A stretch of DNA of 64,000 nt from DASUBV01 sp035763085 (GCA_035763085.1 DASUBV010000339.1:1-64000); one strand, 5' to 3'. Numbered from the stretch's first letter, positions 16,292 through 24,209 are shown. The notes: a model not told the origin generated them from the sequence alone. Numbers and translations are program-made.

Positions 16292-16807
16292 ATGGTGCCG
16301 ATGGCGGTAAGCCCCGAGATTGACCCGGGCCTGGTCCGGGCGGCCCAGCACGGGGACCGGATGGCACAGGGCGAGCTGATGGACGCGCTGATCCCCTTCC
16401 TCGGCCGGATATGTGGCCCGATCGCCCTGCAAGATGGCCCGGATGCGGTGCAGGAGGCTCTGATCGCGATCTTCCGCAACCTCGGCCAGCTCCGCGACCC
16501 GGTGGCGATATTCGGCTGGGCCCGGGCGATCGCCGTCCGGGAGGCGGTCCGGGTCGCGCGGCAGGCCGCCCGTGCGATCCCAGGCGAGCTCGCCGACCTC
16601 CCGGCACCCGGCGACCCGCAACTCGCCGCCGACATCGCCGACGTGCTCAGTCGCCTGACCCCCGAGCACCGGGCCATCCTGGTCCTGCGCGACCTGGACG
16701 GACTGGGCGAACGGGAGGCCGGTGCGCTGCTGGCCATCCCGGCCGGGACCGTACGGTCGCGGCTGTTGCGGGCCCGCCGCGCGTTCCGGAAGGCGTGGGG
16801 GCAATGA
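16292..16807 (+). CDS. ECF-family RNA polymerase sigma factor
   Basis: A 171-aa sigma factor with region 2 at about residues 12-80 (MDALIPFLGRICGP, QDGPDAVQEALIAIFRNL) and region 4 at about 115-168, including the helix-turn-helix LSRLTPEHRAILVLRDLDGLGEREAGALLAIPAGTVRSRL (broken here into its halves: PEHRAILVLRDL and EAGALLAIPAGTVRSRLL). No clear anti-sigma factor is adjacent; instead it overlaps an SRPBCC-fold gene by four bases (ATGA). The start could also be the ATG at 16301. It is the likely reader of the two mirrored GGGAAC-type promoters at 15.6-15.76 kb, one of which would also transcribe this gene. Confidence 0.88.
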   Translation: MVPMAVSPEIDPGLVRAAQHGDRMAQGELMDALIPFLGRICGPIALQDGPDAVQEALIAIFRNLGQLRDPVAIFGWARAIAVREAVRVARQAARAIPGELADLPAPGDPQLAADIADVLSRLTPEHRAILVLRDLDGLGEREAGALLAIPAGTVRSRLLRARRAFRKAWGQ

Positions 16808-17277
16808 ACCAGCAGTGGCCGGTCGCTGAACTCGACCCCGTCCGCCGGCTCCGGGTGATCGCCGCTACGACACCTGGCGTGATCTACGCCGAGCAGCACA
16901 TCCCGGCCCCCTTCGGCGAGGTCTGGGCTGTGGCGTCCGACCTGGAAAACGAGTTGCCCCGCATCGTCGCCGACGTGCGGACGTTCACGATCACCGCATC
17001 AGCCGGCGAACGGCTGCAAGCACGAGCCCGCAGCCGCCTCGGCCTGCGCGCCCGGTTCGACGTGGTGCTGCGCCCCGGCTGGTGCCTGATGCAAAGCCGC
17101 TTCCTGTTCTTCGGCATGGCCGCGGTCCCTGAGGACGGCGGCACCCGGTTCGCGGGCCTCGGCGCGCTGCGCGTTCCGGGAGCCAGGCTGCTGGCCCCCC
17201 TCGACCGGCTGCTGCTCACCCAGCGGCTTGGCTACGGCGCCATTGACCGCCTTGCCGACCGGGCCCGGTCGCGGTGA
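16804..17277 (+). CDS. SRPBCC (START-like) superfamily protein
   Basis: A 157-aa protein with the polyketide-cyclase/START-like helix-grip pattern: IYAEQHIPAPFGEVWAVASD near residues 27-46 at the first strand and helix, and a long C-terminal helix (LLAPLDRLLLTQRLGYGAIDRLADRARS). The family binds hydrophobic ligands in a cavity. Its ATG overlaps the sigma factor stop (ATGA), so the two are translationally coupled. It might act as a ligand sensor or partner for the sigma factor, but that is inference. No signal peptide or membrane segment. Confidence 0.72.
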   Translation: MNQQWPVAELDPVRRLRVIAATTPGVIYAEQHIPAPFGEVWAVASDLENELPRIVADVRTFTITASAGERLQARARSRLGLRARFDVVLRPGWCLMQSRFLFFGMAAVPEDGGTRFAGLGALRVPGARLLAPLDRLLLTQRLGYGAIDRLADRARSR

Positions 17278-17334
17278 CCACACGCCAGGAACCTGGCCGG
17301 GTACCGCCGGCCGTGAAAGTGAGGAACAGATGAA

Positions 17335-17354
17335 CCGGGGCGCAGCCGCCCCGG
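17335..17354. terminator. Hairpin between convergent SRPBCC and ABC permease genes
   Basis: CCGGGGCG (17335-17342) and CGCCCCGG (17347-17354) form a perfect 8-bp stem with a 4-nt loop. It lies between the plus-strand stop at 17277 and the minus-strand stop at 17392, so it can end both transcripts. Confidence 0.5.
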
Positions 17355-17391
17355 AGCCCCCGGCGCCAGGGGCAGCCCGGCGGCCAGCCGG

Positions 17392-18165
17392 TCACGCGGC
17401 GGGGTCTCGCCGGCTGAGCAGCGCCCATGCGGCTGTCAGGGCGACCGCGATGGCGGCAGCCTGCGCGACCAGGCCGGGCATGAGCCCGCTGCCGCCGCCG
17501 TCAAACAACTGCGTCCAGCGCAGCCAGTAGTGCACCGGAAGGAGCACGACGATGGCGTGCAGGGGCCGGACCCCGTCGAGCACCGTGGAGCCCACGAGAA
17601 ATGCGACGCTGATCCCGAGGGCCTCCACGGACCGGGGCAGCAGCAGGCCCAGCGCGAGGGCGATCGATCCCACGCTCAGCAGGCAGATGGTCAGGTACCC
17701 GCTGGCACCGAGCACGGCCCAGGTGGCAGCGGCCGTCGACAGGGCGCTGGCGCCGCCGCGATGGAAGGGATGCCAGCCGAATACCGCGACCCCGGTCACC
17801 AGGGTGACTACGAGGAACGTGACGACGGCCAGCGCGGTGCAGACCACCAGCGCCCACCACTTGCCGGCCAGCAGCCTCCCGCGGCTCACCGGCCGCACGT
17901 AGAGGTAGCGCAGCGTCCCCCAGTCGCGGTCCGATCCGCCGAGGATGCTGCCGAATACCGCGACGACCAGGCCGAACAGCACAGGGTCCATGAAGTTCAG
18001 GCCCGACTCGGTGAAGTTGAGCGCCGAGAACGTCGCGGCCCCGCCCCGTCCCCCCGCCTTGGACGCCTCGGTCACCCCGGCCAGGATCGGCACCGCCGCG
18101 AGGACGGCGAGCAGGATCAGGCTCCGCAGCCGCCGCAGCTGGGTCGCGAGCTCAACGCGCAGCAT
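17392..18165 (-). CDS. ABC-2 type transporter permease
   Basis: A 257-aa membrane subunit with about six helices (clear hydrophobic blocks at about 17-32, 58-77, 100-125, 140-170, 180-200 and 220-245). The cytoplasmic GGSDRDWGTLRYLYVRPVSRGRLLAGKW loop, just after the second helix, is characteristic of ABC-2 permeases. The ATG at 18165 gives a 14-base overlap with the ATPase gene, so the two are coupled. A frame back to 18201 adds 12 unlikely residues. It pairs with the ATPase to export an unknown substrate. Confidence 0.87.
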   Translation of the reverse strand: MLRVELATQLRRLRSLILLAVLAAVPILAGVTEASKAGGRGGAATFSALNFTESGLNFMDPVLFGLVVAVFGSILGGSDRDWGTLRYLYVRPVSRGRLLAGKWWALVVCTALAVVTFLVVTLVTGVAVFGWHPFHRGGASALSTAAATWAVLGASGYLTICLLSVGSIALALGLLLPRSVEALGISVAFLVGSTVLDGVRPLHAIVVLLPVHYWLRWTQLFDGGGSGLMPGLVAQAAAIAVALTAAWALLSRRDPAA

Positions 18166-19066
18166 CGTTCTGCCCCACCAATCCGAGGAAGGCCTCCTCA
18201 AGGCTCCGCGTGGCCCGCACCGCCACGACTCCCACTCCCGCCACGACCAGTTCCTGATTGAGTTCCGTCACGGTGCGGCCGGGCGCGGTGACCAGCAGCC
18301 GCCGGCCGCGTGTCTCTACGGACTGCACGCCCGACACCGCGCGCAGGATCTCCCCGGCCCTGGCGGCGTCGTCCACCTCGAACTCGTACGCGTCAGCGCC
18401 CAGCAGGTCCGCCAGCTTTCCCGCCGCGATGACCGCGCCCGCGTTCATGACCACGGCATGCGTGGCCAGCAGCTCGATCTCGGCGAGGAGGTGGCTGGAG
18501 ACGAGAACCGCGGTGCCGCGCTCAGCGAGCCGGCTCAGGTACTCGCGGAGCGCGCGGACCTCGCCGGGGTCGAGCCCGTTGGCGGGCTCGTCCAGGATGA
18601 GCACCTCGGGGGCGCCCATCAGGGCCTGGGCCAGCATCAGCCGCTGGCGCATGCCCATCGAGTAGGTCTTCGACTTCTCCTCGAGCGCCCGGCCCAGGCC
18701 GGCCACCTCCAGGCTCTCCTCCAGCGCGGGGGGAGGCCACTGGCGCCTGCCGGCCCGCCAGGCTAGCTCCAGGTTGCGCCGGCCGCTCAGGTGCGGCACG
18801 AAGGCGGGACCGTCAATTGCCACGCCGGCCCGGGCGAGGACTCCCGCCGCGAGCCGGCTCGGCTCGCCCAGCAGCCGGGCGGTGCCGCTGTCCGGCCGGG
18901 ACAGGCCGACCAGCACGCGCATGGTGGTGGTCTTGCCCGCGCCGTTGGGCCCGAGCAGCCCGCAGATCTGCCCGCGCTCGACCTCGAACGTGACTCCGTC
19001 GATGGCGCGGCGACGCCGGTAGCTCTTGGTCAGTCCGTGTGCCGCCACGGCGACCGTTTCGGCCAT
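18152..19066 (-). CDS. ABC transporter ATP-binding protein (DrrA/CcmA-type)
   Basis: A 304-aa exporter ATPase. Walker A is GPNGAGKTT (39-47), the signature is YSMGMRQRL, Walker B is VLILDEPANGLDP and the switch histidine is in VLVSSHLLAE. The C-terminal about 80 residues carry the usual DrrA-type extension. AGGAGC lies seven bases before the ATG. Downstream it overlaps the permease gene. The PadR and HAAS-domain genes upstream in the same direction suggest one PadR-controlled export operon, though a 114-base gap with short repeats separates them. Confidence 0.92.
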   Translation of the reverse strand: MAETVAVAAHGLTKSYRRRRAIDGVTFEVERGQICGLLGPNGAGKTTTMRVLVGLSRPDSGTARLLGEPSRLAAGVLARAGVAIDGPAFVPHLSGRRNLELAWRAGRRQWPPPALEESLEVAGLGRALEEKSKTYSMGMRQRLMLAQALMGAPEVLILDEPANGLDPGEVRALREYLSRLAERGTAVLVSSHLLAEIELLATHAVVMNAGAVIAAGKLADLLGADAYEFEVDDAARAGEILRAVSGVQSVETRGRRLLVTAPGRTVTELNQELVVAGVGVVAVRATRSLEEAFLGLVGQNDAAR

Positions 19067-19126
19067 GGTGTGCTCCTGTTAGTAGGCATGGCGAACCGCG
19101 GGGCCGGCCCTTCGCCGGACCCTCCG

Positions 19127-19169
19127 GTCAGTGGTGTTCAGTCAGTGGTGTTCGGTGAATGGGTGTTCA
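19127..19169. repeat. Three short tandem repeats between HAAS gene and ABC ATPase
   Basis: Two 14-base units GTCAGTGGTGTTC(A/G) at 19127-19140 and 19141-19154 are followed by a degenerate third unit to 19169. They lie in the intergenic gap just upstream of the ABC ATPase gene and could influence expression between the two parts of the operon. Confidence 0.6.
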
Positions 19170-19180
19170 GGTGGCGGCGC

Positions 19181-20197
19181 TCAGGCGGTGGTGGCGATCT
19201 TCACGCGGCTGCGCATCTCGAGCGGCCGCACGGCGCGCAGGCCGAGAACGCCGCCCAGCGCGGCGAAGCAGGTGTAGACCGCCGCCGCCTCCATGGCGGA
19301 GCCGAGGAAATCGGGATCGCCGATCAGCAGGTCAGGAGCCTTCAGCAGCAGGCCGGCCGCCACCGACACCGTCGCCGCGGCGCGCCAGGGATGATGCCGC
19401 AGGTCCAGCCAGCGTGTCAGCCACGGTGTCCGCTCGCGAGCCATCCGCCAGCTGTCCCCGGCAAGCTGGTGCGCCCGGGCTGCCAGTGACCATCTCCCGG
19501 CCAGCGCGCCACCGACCGCGGCGATGACGTCGAGGACGTCCTCCCCCGCAGAGCGCCCCAGCCAGGACGCCCGCGCGGCGGCGCGCAGGCCGATGATCGC
19601 CGCCACCGGGGTGGCGGCCACGACGATGGCCAGCAACAGCCGCTCGGCAGCGGGCATCCCCGTGCCGAGGTTGGCCGCGGCCACCACGACGACCGGAAGA
19701 AGCAGGACACTGGCCAGCGCCAGGCTGCGCCCGGCCAGGGCCGCCGGACGCCCGGCCAGCAGCGTGCCGCGCAGCCACGGCGCCACGGCGGCAAGGAACA
19801 GCGCGATAGCGCCGCAGGCGACCGGCACCTGCACCCAGAGCTGCATCACCAGGGAGAAAACCAGCCCGCTGGGCCAGGGCCGGGCGGCGCCAGTCTGCAG
19901 CGACAGGCCGGCCGCAAAGAACGCCGCCGCGGCGCAGGCCGCCAGCCCGCAGGCCGCCCGGCTCAGCGCGTACCGCACGGCGTCAGCGTTGAACTCGGCG
20001 GCCAGCTCGGCCGGGGCGCCGAATCGCTGCACCGCCCGCTCGGCGGCCAGCACGTCGTCAGCCCCCCGTGCTGTCTCATCGGCGATCAGCTCCGCGAGGT
20101 GATCGGAGACCTCGGCGCTGATTCGCCGCTGGCGCCGCGCGCCGACCCGCAGCGCCGTGCCCAGCTCGCCGAGATAGTCCGTGACAGCGGTGCTCAT
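19181..20197 (-). CDS. HAAS-domain membrane protein linked to PadR/ABC exporter
   Basis: A 338-aa integral membrane protein. The first about 75 residues form a HAAS-type helical domain (YLGELGTALRVGARRQRRISAEVSDHLAELIADE, split as YLGELGTALRVGARR and RISAEVSDHLAELIADE), the module typical of genes next to PadR regulators. At least six hydrophobic helices follow between about 78 and 330. Its ATG starts three bases after the PadR stop, so they are co-translated. HAAS proteins are thought to work with PadR and membrane transport genes; the exact job is unknown. Confidence 0.82.
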   Translation of the reverse strand: MSTAVTDYLGELGTALRVGARRQRRISAEVSDHLAELIADETARGADDVLAAERAVQRFGAPAELAAEFNADAVRYALSRAACGLAACAAAAFFAAGLSLQTGAARPWPSGLVFSLVMQLWVQVPVACGAIALFLAAVAPWLRGTLLAGRPAALAGRSLALASVLLLPVVVVAAANLGTGMPAAERLLLAIVVAATPVAAIIGLRAAARASWLGRSAGEDVLDVIAAVGGALAGRWSLAARAHQLAGDSWRMARERTPWLTRWLDLRHHPWRAAATVSVAAGLLLKAPDLLIGDPDFLGSAMEAAAVYTCFAALGGVLGLRAVRPLEMRSRVKIATTA

Positions 20198-20200
20198 CGC

Positions 20201-20521
20201 TCACGCCCCTTGCCATATCGCGTCCACGGCCGCCGCGAACGTCCGCCACTCCTGCCGCCGGTCCGCCGTCGCCCGGCGGCCCCGGGCGGTCAGCTCGTAG
20301 ACCCGCCGCCGCCGTCCGCCGGCCTCAGACCAGCCGCTTTCCACCAGCCCCGCCTGTTCCAGGCGGTGCAGTGCTGGGTACACCGTGCCCTCCGGCAGCT
20401 CGAAGAACCCGCTGCTTCGCTCGCGCAGCAGCTCGATCAGCGCATAGCCGTGAGCCGGGCCGCCGGCGAGCACCGCCAGCACCAGCCCGTCCAGATGGCC
20501 GCGCACCGCATCCTGACTCAT
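20201..20521 (-). CDS. PadR-family transcriptional regulator
   Basis: A 106-aa winged-helix regulator. HGYALIELLRERSSGFFELPEGTVYPALHRLEQAGLV (split: HGYALIELLRERS, PEGTVYPALHRLEQAGLV) is the PadR signature at about residues 24-60, followed by the wing GRRRRVYELTARGR. It lacks a long C-terminal domain (subfamily 2 size). The start codon itself is part of a palindromic operator, and no ribosome binding site is present, so the mRNA is probably leaderless and autoregulated. It leads the HAAS/ABC exporter genes. Confidence 0.92.
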   Translation of the reverse strand: MSQDAVRGHLDGLVLAVLAGGPAHGYALIELLRERSSGFFELPEGTVYPALHRLEQAGLVESGWSEAGGRRRRVYELTARGRRATADRRQEWRTFAAAVDAIWQGA

Positions 20522-20558
20522 GCCTAGGTAATCTAGGCATAGACAGCCTAGGCGTCAA
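20521..20558 (-). promoter_or_regulatory. padR promoter with overlapping palindromic operator
   Basis: On the minus strand TTGACG (20558-20553), a 17-base spacer and TAGATT (20535-20530) form a near-consensus promoter; the ATG begins eight bases after the -10. The dyad TGCCTAG-N5-CTAGGCA (20521-20539) covers the -10, start of transcription and first codon base. A third related half-site pair, GCCTAGGC, lies at 20546-20553 in the spacer. Confidence 0.72.
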
Positions 20559-20886
20559 ACTGATTTCGGTGCGCCAGCAGAGTGAGCCGATCACATTCAG
20601 GGTGGGCTGCTGTTCGTGATGGACGGCAGCCGCTCGCACCCCGACAGTCACAGTGATAGACGTCCTCGCCAGTCAGCGCAGCCCGGGGCGCCGGCATCCG
20701 CCGCCACGTCCTGGCTGGTCCTCGGCGCCTGGCCGGCGATTGCATGCACGCTCGCCACTGCCTTCATCCGGCGGCGCGACATGTGAAATCAGCGACCGCT
20801 GGGACCGCATCCCGGCCGCTCGACGGGTCACGCACGGACTGAGCGTCAGGGGAGAACGCCGGCTGTCAGGTACCACCCGCGGCGGC
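20559..20886. other. Intergenic region between PadR operon and TetR gene
   Basis: No intact gene is seen in about 330 bases. A short coding-like remnant is annotated separately at 20670-20786. The rest shows no clear promoter, repeat or RNA structure. Confidence 0.35.
20670..20786 (+). pseudogene. Possible remnant of an ABC-2 permease C-terminus
   Basis: Read on the plus strand, this 39-codon frame ends in a hydrophobic helix followed by basic residues and a stop: TSWLVLGAWPAIACTLATAF then IRRRDM. That pattern is typical of the end of ABC-2 permeases (last helix then RRRD). No upstream coding part survives in frame. It may be a relic of an exporter once linked to the PadR module. The evidence is short and could be chance. 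Confidence 0.25.
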
Positions 20887-21447
20887 TCAGCAGAGGTTGC
20901 GGAACTCGCGCAGCACGTCCGCGGAGATGTCGGCGAGGGATCGCTGCTCGCCATCGCGGATCCACTGGGCGAACGCTATCCCGAACACCGTGGCGCCGGA
21001 TTCGGCCGCGAGGGTGGCCGCCGGCTCGCTGACGCCGCGCGCCCGCAGCGCATCGGCGACGGTCGTCGCAAGCCCGGCGAGCTTGTGCCGCTCCCGCTCC
21101 TGGAGGGCGGGGTTCTTGTCGATCACGGACTGCCGGGCACGGGAGAGCGGGCGGCGCTCATCGGGGAAGAACGCCGCCGCCGCGCTGACCGCCGAGGCGA
21201 CAACCTCCATCGGAGCCGCGCCCGGCGGCGCGGCGCTGGCCCCGTCGATGAACGCCTGAAAGAACAACTCCTGCCCGTGGAACAGCACCTCTCGCTTGTC
21301 ACTGAAGTGCCGGAAGAAGGTCCGCTCGGTCAGCCCGACGGACTGGGCGATCTCTGCGGCAGTCGTCCGCTCGAACCCTCGGGTGGCAAACAGGTCGAGC
21401 GCCGCCGCCTGGAGGCGCTCCTTTGCCCCTGGTTCCCAGCGCACCAT
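20887..21447 (-). CDS. TetR/AcrR-family transcriptional regulator
   Basis: A 186-aa TetR-type repressor. The HTH is at about residues 27-47 (TTAAEIAQSVGLTERTFFRHF) with the normal SDKREVL continuation. The C-terminal half resembles the TetR_C_17-like domain seen in regulators of oxidoreductase genes. The ATG at 21447 is the first sensible start; a longer frame to 21540 would run through the operator region. It is divergent from the NAD-dependent epimerase gene, and the gap contains repeated dyads that it probably binds. Confidence 0.88.
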   Translation of the reverse strand: MVRWEPGAKERLQAAALDLFATRGFERTTAAEIAQSVGLTERTFFRHFSDKREVLFHGQELFFQAFIDGASAAPPGAAPMEVVASAVSAAAAFFPDERRPLSRARQSVIDKNPALQERERHKLAGLATTVADALRARGVSEPAATLAAESGATVFGIAFAQWIRDGEQRSLADISADVLREFRNLC

Positions 21448-21466
21448 GGTCCTGAGTCTAGGTGAT

Positions 21467-21529
21467 GACAGTGACTGTCGTGCAGGTGTATGGTGATGAC
21501 TGTAACTGACATCAGTCACTGACATCAGT
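21467..21529. promoter_or_regulatory. Divergent operator region with three dyads
   Basis: Two identical copies of the palindrome ACTGACATCAGT lie at 21505-21516 and 21518-21529, 13 bp apart. A further dyad GACAGT-G-ACTGTC lies at 21467-21479. All share the core TGAC/ACTG arms and fill the space between the TetR start (21447) and the epimerase start (21570), as expected for an operator controlling both. Confidence 0.65.
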
Positions 21530-21569
21530 TCGGCAGGCACTCGCCTGCGACAGAGCCGAAAGGAAAGCC

Positions 21570-22481
21570 ATGCGCGTCTTTGTCACCGGAGCCTCCGGCT
21601 GGATCGGCTCCGCTACCGTCGATGAGCTGCTCGCCGCCGGGCATGAGGTCACCGGCCTGGCCAGGTCCGACGCCTCGGCCGCCGCCCTGCGGGCCAAGGG
21701 GGCGCAGGTCCGCCGGGGTGACCTCGATGACCTGGCCAGCATCCGGTCGGGCGCCGAGGCTGCCGAGGCCGTCATCCACCTGGCCAACAAGCACGACTGG
21801 TCCAACCCGGCCGCCTCCAGCGCGGCCGAGCGCGCCGCGGTGCAGACCATCGGCGACGCCCTGACCAGCAGCAGCCGGCCGTTCCTGCTCGCCTCGGGGG
21901 TCGCCGGCCTCGGCCAGGGCCGGCCCGCGACCGAGGACGATCCGTCCCCGTTCCACGGCCCGGACTCACCGCGCGGCGGCAGCGAGAACCTCGCGCTGGA
22001 GTTCATCAGCCGCGGCGTGCACACCGTGAGCCTGCGCTTCGCGCCGACCGTGCACGGAACCGGCGATCACGGATTCATCGCCATCCTGGCCGCGATCGCC
22101 CGCGAGAAGGGCGTCTCCGGCTATCCAGGAGACGGGACCAACCGGTGGGCCGCCGTGCACCGGTCCGATGCGGCGCGCCTGGTCACGCTGGGGCTGGCCA
22201 AGGCTCCGGCCGGGACCCGCCTGCACGCTCTCGCCGAGACGGGCGTGCCCGCGCGCGACATCGCCGAGGCCCTCGGCCGCACGCTCGGGCTGCCCGTCAC
22301 ATCCATCGCTCCCGATGAGGTCGCCGCCCACTTCGGGTGGATCGGCACCTTCTTCAGCATGGACCTCGCCGGGACCAGTACCGCGACGCAGCAGCTCCTG
22401 GGCTGGACCCCCGCCGGACCGACTCTTGTTGAGGACATCGACGCAGGCGCGTACGCGGCGGGCGCTTCGGCAGCCCGATAA
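21570..22481 (+). CDS. NAD(P)-dependent epimerase/dehydratase-family (extended SDR) protein
   Basis: A 303-aa atypical extended SDR. The cofactor loop TGASGWIGS lies at residues 6-14 and ARSD after the second strand suggests NADP preference. The usual YxxxK active site is not evident in its standard place (the region reads PRGGSENLALEF), so it may act as an atypical SDR or NADP sensor. An AAAGGAAAG stretch precedes the ATG. Its expression is probably controlled by the divergent TetR. This TetR plus SDR arrangement is common in actinomycetes and of unknown substrate. Confidence 0.83.
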   Translation: MRVFVTGASGWIGSATVDELLAAGHEVTGLARSDASAAALRAKGAQVRRGDLDDLASIRSGAEAAEAVIHLANKHDWSNPAASSAAERAAVQTIGDALTSSSRPFLLASGVAGLGQGRPATEDDPSPFHGPDSPRGGSENLALEFISRGVHTVSLRFAPTVHGTGDHGFIAILAAIAREKGVSGYPGDGTNRWAAVHRSDAARLVTLGLAKAPAGTRLHALAETGVPARDIAEALGRTLGLPVTSIAPDEVAAHFGWIGTFFSMDLAGTSTATQQLLGWTPAGPTLVEDIDAGAYAAGASAAR

Positions 22482-22513
22482 CGCAGCCAGTTGAGGAACG
22501 TGCGGCGCGCAGC

Positions 22514-22921
22514 TCAGGTGACAAGGACGACCTTGACCCCAACCGCATCATAAGTTCCGCGCGCCCGCGCGTCCCTCGTGGCGAGGGCCACGTCGTGCTC
22601 CTTGGCCGCGAGGGCTACCAGCCCGTCATAGACGGCGCCGCCGGCAATTCCCAGGCGGCTCAAAGTGGCATGAATTGTCTGGGAACGCCGGCTGCTCAGC
22701 GCCAGCGGCTTACCGAAGCGCGCGTCGAGCAGGCGTGCGGCGTCCTCGGCCGAGAGCCTGGCGTCACCCGGCAGCCTCGTGAGGACGGAGTAAGTCTCGG
22801 CCAGGGCATGGCCGCTCAGTGCGACCTCTTGCCCGTCCCACCATCGCACCACTTCCGGATGGTGGCGGTGTGAGCGAACGAGGAGCGGAACGGCCACACT
22901 CGTGTCGACCGCGATGGTCAC
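22514..22921 (-). CDS. vapC: PIN-domain ribonuclease toxin (VapC-type)
   Basis: A 135-aa PIN-domain RNase toxin. The four acidic metal-binding residues are at expected positions: Asp6 (AVDTSVAVPLL), Glu42 (AETYSVLTRLPG), Asp99 (AVYDGLVALAA) and Asp117 (LATRDARA). It begins with GTG at 22921, overlapping the antitoxin stop by four bases (GTGA), the classic toxin-antitoxin layout. Active toxins of this family cut RNA and stop growth when the antitoxin is lost. All catalytic residues are intact. Confidence 0.88.
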   Translation of the reverse strand: MTIAVDTSVAVPLLVRSHRHHPEVVRWWDGQEVALSGHALAETYSVLTRLPGDARLSAEDAARLLDARFGKPLALSSRRSQTIHATLSRLGIAGGAVYDGLVALAAKEHDVALATRDARARGTYDAVGVKVVLVT

Positions 22922-23154
22922 TTCCGGCCCGCGTCGATGAGACCGAAGAGAACGTCATCGTCGACAGGCGTGTCACCCGCCGACACGAGTACGCCGTCCT
23001 CCTCGACGAGGCGCGCAGTCCGGCCAGCGGGCACGACCTGCACGCCAGCACCGTAGGGAGAGATGTCCACCTTGGTACCCGGGAGCAGGCCCAGCGCGTC
23101 GCGGATGAACTTGGGCAGCACTATCCGGCCGGCCTGATCCACCACAGCTTCCAT
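22918..23154 (-). CDS. vapB: AbrB/MazE-fold antitoxin of the VapBC module
   Basis: A 78-aa antitoxin. The N-terminal MEAVVDQAGRIVLPKFIRDALG is the swapped-hairpin AbrB DNA-binding fold, and the acidic C-terminus (DTPVDDDVLFGLIDAG) would wrap the toxin. I place the start at 23154 because TATGAT (23166-23161) lies six bases before it, giving a leaderless transcript; an ATG at 23181 in the same frame would add nine residues but would lie upstream of that -10. It should repress its own promoter with the toxin. The module sits alone among unrelated genes, consistent with mobile TA pairs. Confidence 0.85.
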   Translation of the reverse strand: MEAVVDQAGRIVLPKFIRDALGLLPGTKVDISPYGAGVQVVPAGRTARLVEEDGVLVSAGDTPVDDDVLFGLIDAGRK

Positions 23155-23216
23155 GGGATTATCATACCAGTCAAATCCCATCGGCCTGCGTCTCCGCGCC
23201 TTCGGCCGCTCGGGGG

Positions 23217-24209
23217 TCAGGCTCCAATGAGCATCGTGGTGAGGTCGGATGGCTGGTAGAGGACTTGCTTGCCGACCCGGTAAGAGTCGACGAGGCCGGT
23301 GCGCCGCAGCAGCTGCAGGTGCTGGTTGACCGCCGACGGCGTGACCGCCAGCTCGATGGCCAGGTCGCTGGTCGATCGTGGCCCGCTGCGCAGGAGCGCG
23401 AGGATGCGCAGCCGCTCGTGCCCGATCAGCCGGCCGAGGTCGCTGGTGTCCGGGCGTGCGCGCATCGCCCAGAGCGCGCCCTGCCCGCGTGCCGGGTAGC
23501 CGAGCTCGGGGTGGTGGCCGATGTCGAATGGGATCACCGCGCCGGGACCGAACATCGTAGGGAAGAGGATCAGCCCTCGTCCGGCGACGGCCTCCTCGCG
23601 GCTGGGGTTGCTGACCTGGTCGGCCCTGAGCCTGCCGTGCGAGTAGCCGATGGTGGGGGCCAGGTTGTTGAGCATTGCCGCGGTGCCGTCCTGGGTGATG
23701 ATGCGGCCGCGATAAGCGACGTCTGCCTCAAGGATCGTCCGCATCCGCGGCCAGTAGGGCTCCAGCATGATCTGCCAGTACTGCTCCATTGCCGCGATGA
23801 TGCGATCCAGTGCGCCCGGACCCGCCAGGGCATCCGGGAGATGGCCGTTGATGGCCACGAGCTGGCGCTCTACCTCCGCGGGATCGGTCCTGCCGATGAT
23901 CTCCAGGTCGGCGGCGTAGGTCGCCAGCGGCCCGGACAGCGGCGGAGTGAGGAAGTCAGGGCTGCCCATCCGGTCGTTCATCAGGCAACTGAGAACCTCC
24001 CAGTCCAGGCCGGCCTGGCGGTTCTGGACCTTCCGCACCCAGGGAAGCTGCAAAGGGAATCGCGCCGGGTCGCGCAGCGCCCGCAGGGACAGGGTCGCTT
24101 CGAGCGCGGGCGAGACGGCGAACCGGATCTCCCCGAGGTCCTCAGGCGCCAGGAGGTAGGTCAGCACACGCTTGCCTTCGATGTAGTCCGAGGCTTTATT
24201 GTTCGCCAT
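23217..24209 (-). CDS. ArsR-like winged-helix regulator with large N-terminal domain (DUF5937-like)
   Basis: A 330-aa regulator. The N-terminal about 240 residues match the pattern of actinomycete proteins beginning with a sensor-like domain (IRFAVSPALEATLSLRAL). The C-terminal part is a winged helix: IGHERLRILALLRSGPRSTSDLAIELAVTPSAVNQHLQLLRRTGLV (split as RLRILALLRSG and TPSAVNQHLQLLRRTGLV), about residues 263-310. The start is the ATG at 24209; only 30 bases separate it from the divergent acetyltransferase start. The close divergence suggests it controls that gene. Its effector is unknown. Confidence 0.82.
   Translation of the reverse strand: MANNKASDYIEGKRVLTYLLAPEDLGEIRFAVSPALEATLSLRALRDPARFPLQLPWVRKVQNRQAGLDWEVLSCLMNDRMGSPDFLTPPLSGPLATYAADLEIIGRTDPAEVERQLVAINGHLPDALAGPGALDRIIAAMEQYWQIMLEPYWPRMRTILEADVAYRGRIITQDGTAAMLNNLAPTIGYSHGRLRADQVSNPSREEAVAGRGLILFPTMFGPGAVIPFDIGHHPELGYPARGQGALWAMRARPDTSDLGRLIGHERLRILALLRSGPRSTSDLAIELAVTPSAVNQHLQLLRRTGLVDSYRVGKQVLYQPSDLTTMLIGA

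Noticed and set aside
17330..17530. Open frame with GAGGAACAG before an ATG, after the SRPBCC gene
   Set aside because: It runs antisense into the ABC permease gene, crosses a terminator hairpin and has unlikely composition.
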